Of a stretch of 34,306 nt of DNA, positions 27,416 through 34,306 are shown in pieces. Numbering within the stretch: the stretch's first letter is position 1; each line of letters starts with the position of its first letter. The notes beneath the pieces were generated by a model, which was given only the letters and a program-made list of their open reading frames with translations, ran no database searches and had not been told where the DNA came from. Source of the stretch: Acidobacteriaceae bacterium (GTDB taxonomy: Bacteria; Acidobacteriota; Terriglobia; Terriglobales; Acidobacteriaceae); the NCBI GenBank assembly GCA_003151335.1, contig PLXE01000037.1, forward strand, positions 9,075-43,380, in the 5' to 3' direction. A program made the position numbers and the translations under genes.

Positions 27416-27904
27416 TTACTGCTGGTCGGTCGAGCCGCCGGGCTGGGTTCCGCTGTCCACACCGAGTTCATGCGGCGAAGGAATGCTCGCCGTCTCGGGA
27501 TTCAACAGGCCCTTATGATCGGGGCCCAGTCCCAGCTTGATCAACGCCCGGGAATCGGGTGTCAGCTTGGTCTGCCAGCCGTTGGCCGCCTGGTAGCGGG
27601 TCATGGCGTCGCGGGTGGCCTCGTCCCAAGTGCCGGAGGGCCCGCCGGTAAGGTAATGCTCCCGAATGAGGGCATCCTGGATCTCCAGGGTGCGTTGTTG
27701 GTCGATCCCGCGCTGGCCGTGGGAGCGAGAAGCGCTCTTCCTGTTGGATTTACCAGAATGATGGGAGGACGAATGCGTCCGGGTGACCTGTGCGTGCTTG
27801 GTTTTTGGCTTGGCGGTTGTGGTTGCCGACGCCGCGCCAGCCGTCAGCGCCAGCATCAATAGAACACAGGCAAGTTGAGATCTACGATTTCCGATAGGCA
27901 ACAA
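27416..27904 (-). CDS. secreted protein with peptidoglycan-binding domain
   Basis: A signal peptide (about residues 8-27, ACVLLMLALTAGAASA) is followed by a basic Ser/His/Lys-rich linker (about 30-68). One PG_binding_1-type helical domain follows (about 70-115: LEIQDALIREHYLTGGPSG, TWDEATRDAMTRYQAANGW). A Pro/Gly/Ser/Gln tail ends the protein. The start is TTG 27904 or the adjacent TTG 27901; GAGG at 27908-27911 suits the latter slightly better. With no catalytic domain it probably tethers to cell wall rather than cutting it. It has its own terminator and lies between htrA and the VOC gene. Confidence 0.82.
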   Translation of the reverse strand: MLPIGNRRSQLACVLLMLALTAGAASATTTAKPKTKHAQVTRTHSSSHHSGKSNRKSASRSHGQRGIDQQRTLEIQDALIREHYLTGGPSGTWDEATRDAMTRYQAANGWQTKLTPDSRALIKLGLGPDHKGLLNPETASIPSPHELGVDSGTQPGGSTDQQ

Positions 27905-27973
27905 TCACCTCAGAGAAAAAGTTATAGTTCCAGAATGCGCTCCATTGTAATGAAGCTTTAACCTGGGGGAAAC

Positions 27974-28023
27974 AAAAAAAGAGGCCCGGAATCCCAAAAT
28001 GAAACAACAGCGGCACTGGCCTC
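27974..28023 (-). terminator. probable terminator after htrA
   Basis: On the minus strand GAGGCC/GGCCTC (28018-28023 with 27981-27986) is followed by TTTTTTT (27974-27980). The 31-nt loop is long, so efficiency is uncertain. It lies 80 nt after the htrA stop. Confidence 0.6.
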
Positions 28024-28102
28024 GTATGGTTCGATGCGCCAGTACCGCTGGTTGGGTTACTTACTTGTGAACGGGCCCACTCCAATCGAGAGTACTTACT
28101 GG

Positions 28103-29725
28103 TTACTGCAGCGTCCCTCCCATGAAGACCGTGGTGTTATCTCGCGTGCCGCGTGGACGGACCAGGAAGACGACGTCCTGGCCGCTTTTCATCTGCGACT
28201 CGACCTTCTGGAAATCGTCCTCACCGTTCACCGGCTGCTTATTGACTTCCAGAATTATATCGCCGCGGCTCAGTCCCACGGTGTCGCCGAAGCCGTCCGG
28301 CTTCAAGTCTTGCACAATGACGCCCTTGGTACTTGGCAACTGGTAGCGGTTGGCCATGTCCGGCGTGATGCTGCGAACGGTGATGCCGAACTTGCTTTCC
28401 TGCGGCTGGGCCTGCTCACCGCCCTCCTCCTGCTCGCCCAGGCGTGCGGCAAAGAGCTTGGAACGGTCAGCAATGGTGACGTCCGTCGCAGTTGTTTTTC
28501 CACTGCGAATATAGCCGATTTTGGCCGTGCTTCCCGGCTTGATCGAGGAAATCTCCGCCACCAGTTCATCGCCCGTCTTCACTTGCTTGCCGTTGACGGA
28601 AACGATGGTGTCGCCCGTCTTCAGGCCAGCCTTGTCAGCCGGGCCGTTGGGAGTAACGTGAGCGATGGTGACGCCGCTGGTAACCCCATAGACGCGGGCC
28701 ACGGCCGGATTCGGCACGGCGTTGAACTCCACTCCAATCGAGCCGCGCGAAACTTTGTGTTCCGGTTTGATGAGTTCGTTGTAAACATACACCACGGTAT
28801 TGGACGGCATCGCGAAGCCGACGCCCTGGTATCCTCCGCCACTGGTGTAGATGGCGGTATTGATGCCGATCACCTCGCCCGCCATGTTGACCAGCGGACC
28901 ACCCGAGTTGCCGGGATTGATGGCCGCGTCGGTTTGGATGAACGACTCAAACTGCCGGTTGGGAACGATACTGCGGCCCTTGGCGGAAACGATGCCGGCG
29001 GTGACCGTCTCATCGAGACCGAATGGACTTCCCACCGCAAGCACCCAGTCGCCAACCGACATGCTGTCAGAGTTGCCCAGCTTCGCGGCGGGCAACGGCT
29101 TCTTGGCGTCAATCTTGATGACCGCGAGATCGGTTTCCTTGTCAACCCCGATCACGGTGGCGTCGTAGGTCACGGTCGCAGGATCGTCCATCAGCTTCAC
29201 TCGGATGCGGTCGGCTTTTTCGACCACGTGACTGTTGGTAACGATGTAGCCCTTGGGATCGACGATGACGCCGGAGCCCAGGGAGCGCTCGCGCATATCG
29301 TCGGGCCCAAAGCCCTGGTCAGGACCGCCCTGGCCACCTTGACCACCTTGGCCACCCGGTCCGCCAAAAAAGCGGTTGAAGAAGTCCTGGAACGGGCTGT
29401 CTTCGTCGCCGCCACCTGGTCCTTCTTCGCCGGGCGTGCCGCGACGGCCGCGGTGCGGGTTCTTGATCGTCGATTCGGTGCTGATGTTGACCACCGAGGG
29501 CTCCATCTGGCGAGCGATCTGGGAAAACTGGCTCGACAACTGCACCGGCGAGGGAACTTGCAGCGGAGTCGCGTCGGCCGAGGGATTCTTCTCCTTGCCC
29601 TTCACCCCTCCGGAGACAACTGTGCCAATCAGAATACCTAGCGTTAAGGTCGCCAAGACCACCAAGGTTGAGGCAAAGCGATTGGCCCTAAACTTTTGCC
29701 TGAAACCTGAAACTTGCAGATCCAT
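28103..29725 (-). CDS. htrA: HtrA/Deg-family periplasmic serine protease
   Basis: Envelope quality-control protease and chaperone. I start it at ATG 29725, preceded by GGAGGA and by a -10-like TATAAT at 29759-29764; the frame stays open to 29875 but that part looks non-coding. It then has 540 residues. An N-terminal membrane anchor lies at about 20-40 ([19 protein letters not shown]). The trypsin-like domain has the full triad: His166 (TNSHVVE), Asp199 (ETDLAVI) and Ser274 (NPGNSGGP). Two PDZ domains follow (about 330-420 and 445-535). Between the start of the protease domain and the His there is a Gly-rich loop with repeated GGQ units ([20 protein letters not shown]), longer than usual for Deg proteins. 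Confidence 0.95.
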   Translation of the reverse strand: MDLQVSGFRQKFRANRFASTLVVLATLTLGILIGTVVSGGVKGKEKNPSADATPLQVPSPVQLSSQFSQIARQMEPSVVNISTESTIKNPHRGRRGTPGEEGPGGGDEDSPFQDFFNRFFGGPGGQGGQGGQGGPDQGFGPDDMRERSLGSGVIVDPKGYIVTNSHVVEKADRIRVKLMDDPATVTYDATVIGVDKETDLAVIKIDAKKPLPAAKLGNSDSMSVGDWVLAVGSPFGLDETVTAGIVSAKGRSIVPNRQFESFIQTDAAINPGNSGGPLVNMAGEVIGINTAIYTSGGGYQGVGFAMPSNTVVYVYNELIKPEHKVSRGSIGVEFNAVPNPAVARVYGVTSGVTIAHVTPNGPADKAGLKTGDTIVSVNGKQVKTGDELVAEISSIKPGSTAKIGYIRSGKTTATDVTIADRSKLFAARLGEQEEGGEQAQPQESKFGITVRSITPDMANRYQLPSTKGVIVQDLKPDGFGDTVGLSRGDIILEVNKQPVNGEDDFQKVESQMKSGQDVVFLVRPRGTRDNTTVFMGGTLQ

Positions 29726-29758
29726 CAAGTGTTCCTCCGGCTTAAAAGCCAAATACAA

Positions 29759-29764
29759 ATTATA
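29759..29764 (-). promoter_or_regulatory. -10-like element of htrA
   Basis: TATAAT on the minus strand, 33 nt before the chosen htrA ATG. The -35 match is poor, so an activator or another sigma factor may be involved; no sigmaE-type GAACTT is placed correctly. Confidence 0.4.
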
Positions 29765-30031
29765 CAGTTGGCGCAACTTCGCGGCTGAATTGTGCGGGGA
29801 TTCACTGGGAGTTCTCATGCCATTAAACGTAGGAAACATGGAATTCGTCACCAAACGGCGCTGCTCCACCGGCAACTCTCAGTAGGAATGGACTCGCGAC
29901 GGCCCGGGTTGCCGTTGGGCGGGAATTTCAGCAGATTGAGAACTTTAGACCGGGTTGAAATTGAATGCCTGTAAGCGGTTGTCGGCTCTTGATCAGCCTT
30001 CGAATGGACGTTTCTGGCAAGCGGGTTGTTT

Positions 30032-30060
30032 CCGGATGCCGTCATCCGGGATCAGTTTTT
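30032..30060 (+). terminator. orphan terminator-like hairpin
   Basis: CCGGATG (30032-30038) pairs perfectly with CATCCGG (30043-30049) across a CCGT tetraloop. Six nt later comes TTTTT (30056-30060). No plus-strand gene lies upstream for more than 10 kb, so it could end a small RNA or act in the leader of the DUF4242 gene. Confidence 0.5.
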
Positions 30061-30264
30061 CACGTGCCACAAGCCAACTTATCGGGAGTAATCTCCTACA
30101 AGAGGGTTTCTGGCCAAGGTCCTAATTGCGGCTACACCGACATCGTGAACGGCTGGCTGTCTTTCGACTGCTTGCAACGCTGTGGGCAATGTTCCACGAG
30201 GGCTCCCGCACGCTTCCGAATCACGCTAGGAATCTGCTACCATGGGCCATTCGCTGAGGTGGCC

Positions 30265-30537
30265 ATGCCCCAATATGTGATCGAACGGGAAATCCCGGGC
30301 GCGGGAAGTTTGTCGGATGCGGAGCTGCAGGAAGTCGCCCGAAAGTCGGTGGACATCCTGAAGGGGATGGGACCGGAGATAAAGTGGCTGCACAGCTACG
30401 TCACCGGCGATAAAGTTTATTGCGTCTACCTGGCGCCGGATGAGGAAACGGTTCGCGAACATGCCCGCCGCGGAGGTTTTCCGGCCAATCGCATCTCGGC
30501 GGTGCGGCGAATGATGGATCCCAGTACCGCAGGTTGA
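30265..30537 (+). CDS. DUF4242 family small protein
   Basis: A 90-residue protein starting MPQYVIEREIPGAGSLSDAE at ATG 30265, with GAGGTG just before it. The family pattern continues with GPEIKWLHSYVTGDKVYCVY, then APDEETVREHARRGGFPANR. DUF4242 proteins form ferredoxin-like folds; a Streptomyces member (SCO4226) was described as nickel-binding. The His in WLHSYV and the Cys in VYCVY are the conserved candidates for a metal site. It is cytoplasmic, without a signal. Its stop lies 1 nt from the stop of the convergent kinase gene. The cellular role is unknown. Confidence 0.88.
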   Translation: MPQYVIEREIPGAGSLSDAELQEVARKSVDILKGMGPEIKWLHSYVTGDKVYCVYLAPDEETVREHARRGGFPANRISAVRRMMDPSTAG

Positions 30538-30538
30538 A

Positions 30539-33500
30539 TTATCCGTCGCTTCCAGTTCGCAGAGTGGGCCCTGTGCCGGAGTTAAGCGCTTCCTGGATGG
30601 CCTGTTCCACGGGCAAGGCCCAGCCTTCCATCCACGCTGCCATACCGGCAGCATTGCCCAGGGTTCGACGGGCGAATTCCAGTACCTTCTCCAGCTTATG
30701 TTGTTCGGCGGGCGTGAGCGGAGCAACCAATCGCTCGCGCAGCGCAGCCGCGGCCCCGGCGAAGCGCAGCGATTGCACCGCGTTGGATTGCGCGGCGGCG
30801 TTGGCGGCCAGACACTCCAGCACCCTGGCGATGCCGCGCTTGTGACCCAGATTCTGAAACATCTGGATGCTTTCACCGTACAGCCGGCGTGCCTCGTCAT
30901 TGTCGCCCTGGTCCCAACTAAGACCGGCTAAATCGGACAACGCGCTGGCGATTCCCCAGCCGTCTCGCGAAAGGCTGAACGCCGCCAGGCTCTGCTCGTA
31001 GAAGGAACGGGCCGCGGTCAGATCATTGCCTTCGCGGGCAACATCTCCCTGGTAGTTCAGCGTCCAGGCGATACCGGCCACGTCGTCCACTTTGCGGAAA
31101 ATCGCCAGACATTCATCGTAGAGCGATGCCGCGCGCGCCGCTTCGCCTTGCAGCTTGGTCACGTTCGCCAGATTGCTGAGAGCACGAGCAACGTCCGCTG
31201 GATCTCCCTCGTCTCTCCAAATCGCCACACATCTTTCAAACAGCAGGGAAGCAGTGGCGATTTCGCCACGATCGCGGGCATTTACGGCCAAAGCGTTCAG
31301 CGCAACTGCGACCCCGCGTTTATCGTTCAGCTCCAGACAGGTCTCAAGACTCTCGTCGAACAATCGCTGTGCGGAAGTGTAATCGCCCTGCTCGCCGGCC
31401 AGGACCGCGGCAGAAAACAGCAGGCGCGAGCGCAATTTGGGACGCGCGGCAGCTTCTTCCAGCGCCAGCAGCCTGGCGATGCGGCTGCGGCCCTCGGTGA
31501 GATATTCGCGCGTCTCCCAAAAGTGAAACAGCGCCGTGCCCAGGCGAAGTCCCCAGTCGGCGTCGCCGGTCTTGATGAGGTATTCGAGCGCGGCGCGGAA
31601 GTTATCGTGCTCCACCTCGAAACGATCGAGCCATTCGGGATGAGCGGCCGCTTCCAAAGCACCCTCTTCGGCGAGTACCAGGTAATACGCGGCGTGGGAC
31701 CGGCGAGTGGCAGCTACATCGTCGCTGGCGGCCAGACGTTCGAGTGCGTACTCGCGGATGGTGGAGAGCATGACGAAGCGCGTTTCGCCCGCTGCCTCTT
31801 CCACTTGCTGCGTCAGGCTCTTGTCCACCATGGAAGCCACGCCGTCGAGTACGTCGAGACCCAGATCGCCCGCGGTATCGCAGACCGCCTCCACCGCTTC
31901 CAGCGTGCAACCGCCGCTGAATACCGAAAGCCGGCGGAAGAGCGTTTGCTCGGCAGGGTTCAGCAGGCCGTAACTCCAGTCGACGGTGCCGCGAAGGGTC
32001 CGCTGACGGACCGGCAGGTCGCGGGCGCCGCCGGTCAGCAGGTTCAGGCAGCTTTCCAGGCGCATCAGCATGGCAGACGGCGAGAGGAGCTTGATGCGCG
32101 CTGCCGCCAGTTCGATGGCAAGCGGCAGACCGTCGAGGCGAGCGCAGACGGCAGCCACAGCGGATGCGTTTTCATTGCTCAAGACGAAGTCGTGCTTCAC
32201 GGCGCACGCACGTTCCACAAAAAGCGCAATCGCCGGAAGGCGCGAGAGCGCATCCAGAGGCAGCAGCGATTTCGGATCGGGAAGCGCCAGCGGCGGCAGG
32301 GGAAATTCGTGTTCGCCGTAAACGTGCAGCGGCGACTGGCTGGTGACTACGATCTTGAGCATGGGTCCGGCCGAGAGCAGCTCCGATATGGCCGGGGCGG
32401 CGGAGACCAGGTGCTCAAAGTTGTCGAGCAGCAGAAGCATCGGCTGATCCAGCCCGCCAAGGTAGTCCTTCAGGCCCTCCTGCGCCGACTGATTGCCGGT
32501 CTCGCGCACTCCCACTGCTTGGGCGATGGTGGAAGCGATCAATCCGGGCTCGCCTACCACCGACAGCGAAACGAAGCACACGCCGGATGGAAATTGGTCT
32601 CCGATTTCGCCTGCCACCTGCAAAGCCAGCCGCGTCTTGCCGATGCCGCCGGGACCAGTGAGGGTCACAAGCCGCACATCGTCCCGGCCCAGGAGCTGGC
32701 GGAGCGCGGCCCCCTCGTGCTCGCGTCCGATGAAAGCGGTTCGCGGCACCGGAAGGTTGCTGGGGCGAGGCTCCGCATGGCTGACGTGCGCATCCGCCAG
32801 CCGGTCGCGCACTGCCGCCAGGTCGCGGGCCAAATCGCGGGTGGATGCGTAACGTTGCTGCGGGTCCTTGGCAAGACAGCGCTCCACAATCCAAGTGAAC
32901 GGAGCGGGCGCCTGAAGCATTCTGGAAGCAATGCGCTCCGGCTCGTCGCGAAGGATGGCAGCGGCGGTTTCCGCAGCGGTCTCCTTCTGAAACGCAGGAA
33001 CTCCCGTGACCATCTCGTAGAGCACCGACCCGAAGGAAAACTGGTCGGAACGAAAATCGAGCTTCGAGCCGTTGGCCTGCTCCGGCGACATGTAGCCAAG
33101 CGTGCCCATCACGGCTTCGTCTTTGCTGATGGAGGTGGAAGCGTCGGCATCCGGCGAGGGCTCGAGCGCAAGCAGTTTCGCCAAGCCGAAATCGAGGACC
33201 TTGGCGGCGCCGTCCACGGAAACCATGAGGTTGTCAGGTTTCAAATCGCGATGAACGATACCGATCTCGTGCGCCCGCGCCAGCGCGTCGGCAACCTGTG
33301 CCGCGATGGCGATTGCCTTGCGGAATGGAATGGGACCGGACGCGAGCAACTGACGCACCGTCTCGCCACAAACCAGTTCCATGGCGATGAAGTGCGTGTT
33401 GTCAACGCAACCGAGCTCGTAAATGGTGACGATGTTCGGGTGATTGAGCGCGGACGCGGAACGGGCTTCCAGCTCAAAGCGGGTCAGGGCTTCGGGTTGC

Positions 33501-33679
33501 GAATTATGGTGCAGCGAAACCGTTTTGATGGCGACTTCACGGCCCAGGCGCGTGTCCCGGGCGCGATAAACCTCGCCCATGCCGCCGGCGCCAAGTTGCT
33601 CGAGGATTTCGTACGCGCCGAAGCGGGTACCCGGCGACAAGGCGGACGGAACTGAATCTGGCGTGAGCGGCGGGCCCAT
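30539..33679 (-). CDS. Ser/Thr protein kinase fused to NB-ARC-type ATPase and TPR-like repeats
   Basis: Signalling protein of 1046 residues. The start is ATG 33679 (MGPPLTPDS) with GAGG 3 nt before it, or ATG 33688; the frame is open to 34135 but the upstream part does not look coding. The kinase domain (about 20-285) is complete: GAGGMGEVYRA, VAIK, HRDLKPDNL (catalytic Asp145), DFGLAK, and MGTLGYMSPEQ. Next is an AfsR/LuxR-type P-loop ATPase: FIGREHEG, then GPGGIGKTRL (Lys348), LLLLDNFEHL and a winged-helix part. The C-terminal 400 residues are helical repeats of TPR type (ARALSNLANVTKLQGEAARA and similar). No transmembrane segment or DNA-binding domain is visible. It probably acts as a cytoplasmic, oligomerising signal integrator. 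Confidence 0.93.
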   Translation of the reverse strand: MGPPLTPDSVPSALSPGTRFGAYEILEQLGAGGMGEVYRARDTRLGREVAIKTVSLHHNSQPEALTRFELEARSASALNHPNIVTIYELGCVDNTHFIAMELVCGETVRQLLASGPIPFRKAIAIAAQVADALARAHEIGIVHRDLKPDNLMVSVDGAAKVLDFGLAKLLALEPSPDADASTSISKDEAVMGTLGYMSPEQANGSKLDFRSDQFSFGSVLYEMVTGVPAFQKETAAETAAAILRDEPERIASRMLQAPAPFTWIVERCLAKDPQQRYASTRDLARDLAAVRDRLADAHVSHAEPRPSNLPVPRTAFIGREHEGAALRQLLGRDDVRLVTLTGPGGIGKTRLALQVAGEIGDQFPSGVCFVSLSVVGEPGLIASTIAQAVGVRETGNQSAQEGLKDYLGGLDQPMLLLLDNFEHLVSAAPAISELLSAGPMLKIVVTSQSPLHVYGEHEFPLPPLALPDPKSLLPLDALSRLPAIALFVERACAVKHDFVLSNENASAVAAVCARLDGLPLAIELAAARIKLLSPSAMLMRLESCLNLLTGGARDLPVRQRTLRGTVDWSYGLLNPAEQTLFRRLSVFSGGCTLEAVEAVCDTAGDLGLDVLDGVASMVDKSLTQQVEEAAGETRFVMLSTIREYALERLAASDDVAATRRSHAAYYLVLAEEGALEAAAHPEWLDRFEVEHDNFRAALEYLIKTGDADWGLRLGTALFHFWETREYLTEGRSRIARLLALEEAAARPKLRSRLLFSAAVLAGEQGDYTSAQRLFDESLETCLELNDKRGVAVALNALAVNARDRGEIATASLLFERCVAIWRDEGDPADVARALSNLANVTKLQGEAARAASLYDECLAIFRKVDDVAGIAWTLNYQGDVAREGNDLTAARSFYEQSLAAFSLSRDGWGIASALSDLAGLSWDQGDNDEARRLYGESIQMFQNLGHKRGIARVLECLAANAAAQSNAVQSLRFAGAAAALRERLVAPLTPAEQHKLEKVLEFARRTLGNAAGMAAWMEGWALPVEQAIQEALNSGTGPTLRTGSDG

Positions 33680-34160
33680 GGACCTCATTGGCGCAGCGGT
33701 TGAACAGCCAGGCTGACTGCTCGCGCTACGTGATCGCGTGGAATTGATCCTTAAATCGATGCCGCGACGCCGGCACCACCCCTGTATGCGTTTATAATAC
33801 TCAAAACCCCGGGGGAATTCATGGATATTCGCAGTCTGCAGCGCCCTATCGCAGCTGGAGTTCACCGTCGCTGAGATAAAACCCAGAGCGGCGTCTCGAA
33901 GCGGGCCCGAAGTCGGCTTCTGGGAAGTCTGCCCCTGACAATCACTGAGATTCTCCCCGAGCGACGCGCAATACAGAAGTTGGCTGCGTTTTCGGGATTC
34001 GTACCGACAAACGCGCCTGCGGGCACCAACCTTGCAATCTTCCGAGTGGTCGCTACCCGCAGCCGACCCAGTCACCGCGTTGATTCGTATACTGTCTTGC
34101 CTCCGACTACGGTCCTCAGCACGCGTACCGACCAAAACGAGTTGTCACACACGCTCTAAA
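33680..34160. other. 481-nt spacer between kinase gene and insertion sequence
   Basis: Upstream region of the kinase gene. A plus-strand TATAAT lies at 33793-33798, and its complement gives only a weak minus-strand -10 (TATTAT). A 17-codon plus-strand frame (33821-33874) is preceded by GGGGGAATTC but resembles nothing. The long minus-strand extension of the kinase frame through this region is Arg/Ser/Cys-rich and is judged non-coding. Confidence 0.45.
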
Positions 34161-34306
34161 TGTGATGTTTCAATAGGTTGTTGTCAATTCGGCCAAGAAC
34201 TGGGAAGCTGATGTTGCGAAGCAACAGCTACCGAGGAGACCGAATGGACTATCACCATCATGCTCGACTTACGATTTATCGTCGAGAGGAACTTGCCGAA
34301 ACCGTG
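34161..34306 (+). mobile_element. IS481-family insertion sequence, left end (cut by window edge)
   Basis: TGTGATGTTTCAATAGGTTG begins at 34161. It shares TTCAATAGGTTGT with the start of Bordetella IS481, as I recall it. A transposase gene follows 63 nt later on the same strand. The rest of the element lies outside the window, so completeness, right end and target duplication cannot be judged. Confidence 0.75.
34244..34306 (+). CDS. IS481-family transposase, N-terminal fragment (runs off window)
   Basis: GAGGAG precedes ATG 34244. The 21 visible codons start MDYHHHARLTIY and continue RREELAETV, the typical opening of IS481-type DDE transposases (N-H-x-ARLT-x-Y...), before their helix-turn-helix. 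Only this start is in the window; whether the gene is intact cannot be told. Confidence 0.75.
   Translation, partial: MDYHHHARLTIYRREELAETV

Larger units (their letters stand above)
29726..30264. other. 539-nt divergent spacer between htrA and the DUF4242 gene
   Basis: It holds the htrA -10-like element and, in the middle, a terminator-like hairpin on the plus strand (30032-30060, listed separately). A plus-strand frame runs through from 29965 into the DUF4242 gene. Its composition (Cys- and Arg-rich, no family match) and the ribosome site at 30265 argue that this part is not translated. Confidence 0.5.

Noticed and set aside
29326-29362. short tandem repeat as a possible separate repeat element
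   Set aside because: It is the Gly-Gly-Gln-coding part of the htrA linker, explained by low-complexity protein sequence.
28034-29641. 535-codon plus-strand frame opposite htrA
   Set aside because: The minus strand has the full protease triad and PDZ domains; the antisense product matches nothing and has no ribosome site.
29965-30264. 100-residue N-terminal extension of the DUF4242 protein
   Set aside because: The family starts at MPQYVIEREIP, a ribosome site precedes 30265, and the extension contains the orphan terminator.
31148-33655. 835-codon open frame on the plus strand opposite the kinase gene
   Set aside because: A by-product of high-GC codon use: the minus strand encodes a complete kinase/ATPase with all motifs, while the plus-strand product has no recognisable domain and is rich in Arg, Gly and His.
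33821-33874. 17-codon plus-strand frame after TATAAT and GGGGG
   Set aside because: Very short, no family resemblance, ordinary composition; the promoter-like element has no matching -35.
33680-34135. N-terminal extension of the kinase frame
   Set aside because: Arg/Ser/Cys-rich without domain features. The kinase starts normally near 33679 with a GAGG just before it.

Overview
The window reads as chromosomal DNA of a GC-rich soil or sediment bacterium, most likely an acidobacterium (Acidobacteriota). Pointers are a TonB-dependent receptor with an N-terminal carboxypeptidase-regulatory-like domain, a soluble Ser/Thr kinase fused to an ATPase and helical repeats, a menaquinol-type Rieske/cytochrome b operon with a large multihaem cytochrome, and degenerate 7-nt-phased repeats in the spacers. 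This placement is inferred from gene style; no rRNA or other phylogenetic marker is present.

Left third (1-14.7 kb, all +): a TonB-dependent receptor, then two electron-transfer operons. The first (3071-6576) encodes a dihaem cytochrome c, an outer-membrane-type protein with one N-terminal CxxCH followed by a long predicted beta-barrel, and a type 1 copper protein. It ends at a clear intrinsic terminator. The set resembles the Cyc1/Cyc2/rusticyanin components of acidophilic iron oxidisers. The second (6654-14684) encodes an FAD/Fe-S NAD(P)H oxidoreductase of the GltD type, a Rieske protein, split cytochrome b (b6-like plus subunit IV-like), a membrane-anchored octahaem cytochrome c, a monohaem lipoprotein cytochrome with an Ig-like domain, and a secreted protein made of two homologous halves. 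Together the two operons carry 12 CxxCH sites and could link an extracellular or periplasmic electron donor or acceptor to the quinone pool and NAD(P)H.

Middle (14.7-20 kb): on the minus strand, a stand-alone receiver domain, hemB (haem synthesis, fitting next to so many cytochromes) and a secreted DUF1326 protein. On the plus strand is a run of small, probably stress-related genes: a 28-residue membrane peptide, a small Cys/His protein, two related coiled proteins in tandem, a CsbD-like protein and a 59-residue Pro/Gln/Lys-rich protein.

Right part (20.3-33.7 kb, mostly -): thiC, a secreted GH38 alpha-mannosidase beside an MFS sugar transporter, a VOC-fold protein, a secreted peptidoglycan-binding-domain protein, an HtrA/Deg protease, a DUF4242 protein (+), and a Ser/Thr kinase-NB-ARC-TPR signalling protein. 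The right edge enters an IS481-family insertion sequence: its left terminal repeat and the first 21 codons of the transposase are visible.

Spacers carry four intrinsic terminators assigned to genes, one orphan terminator-like hairpin, one REP-like palindrome and four heptamer-phased repeat tracts. No tRNA, rRNA, CRISPR array or recognised riboswitch was found.
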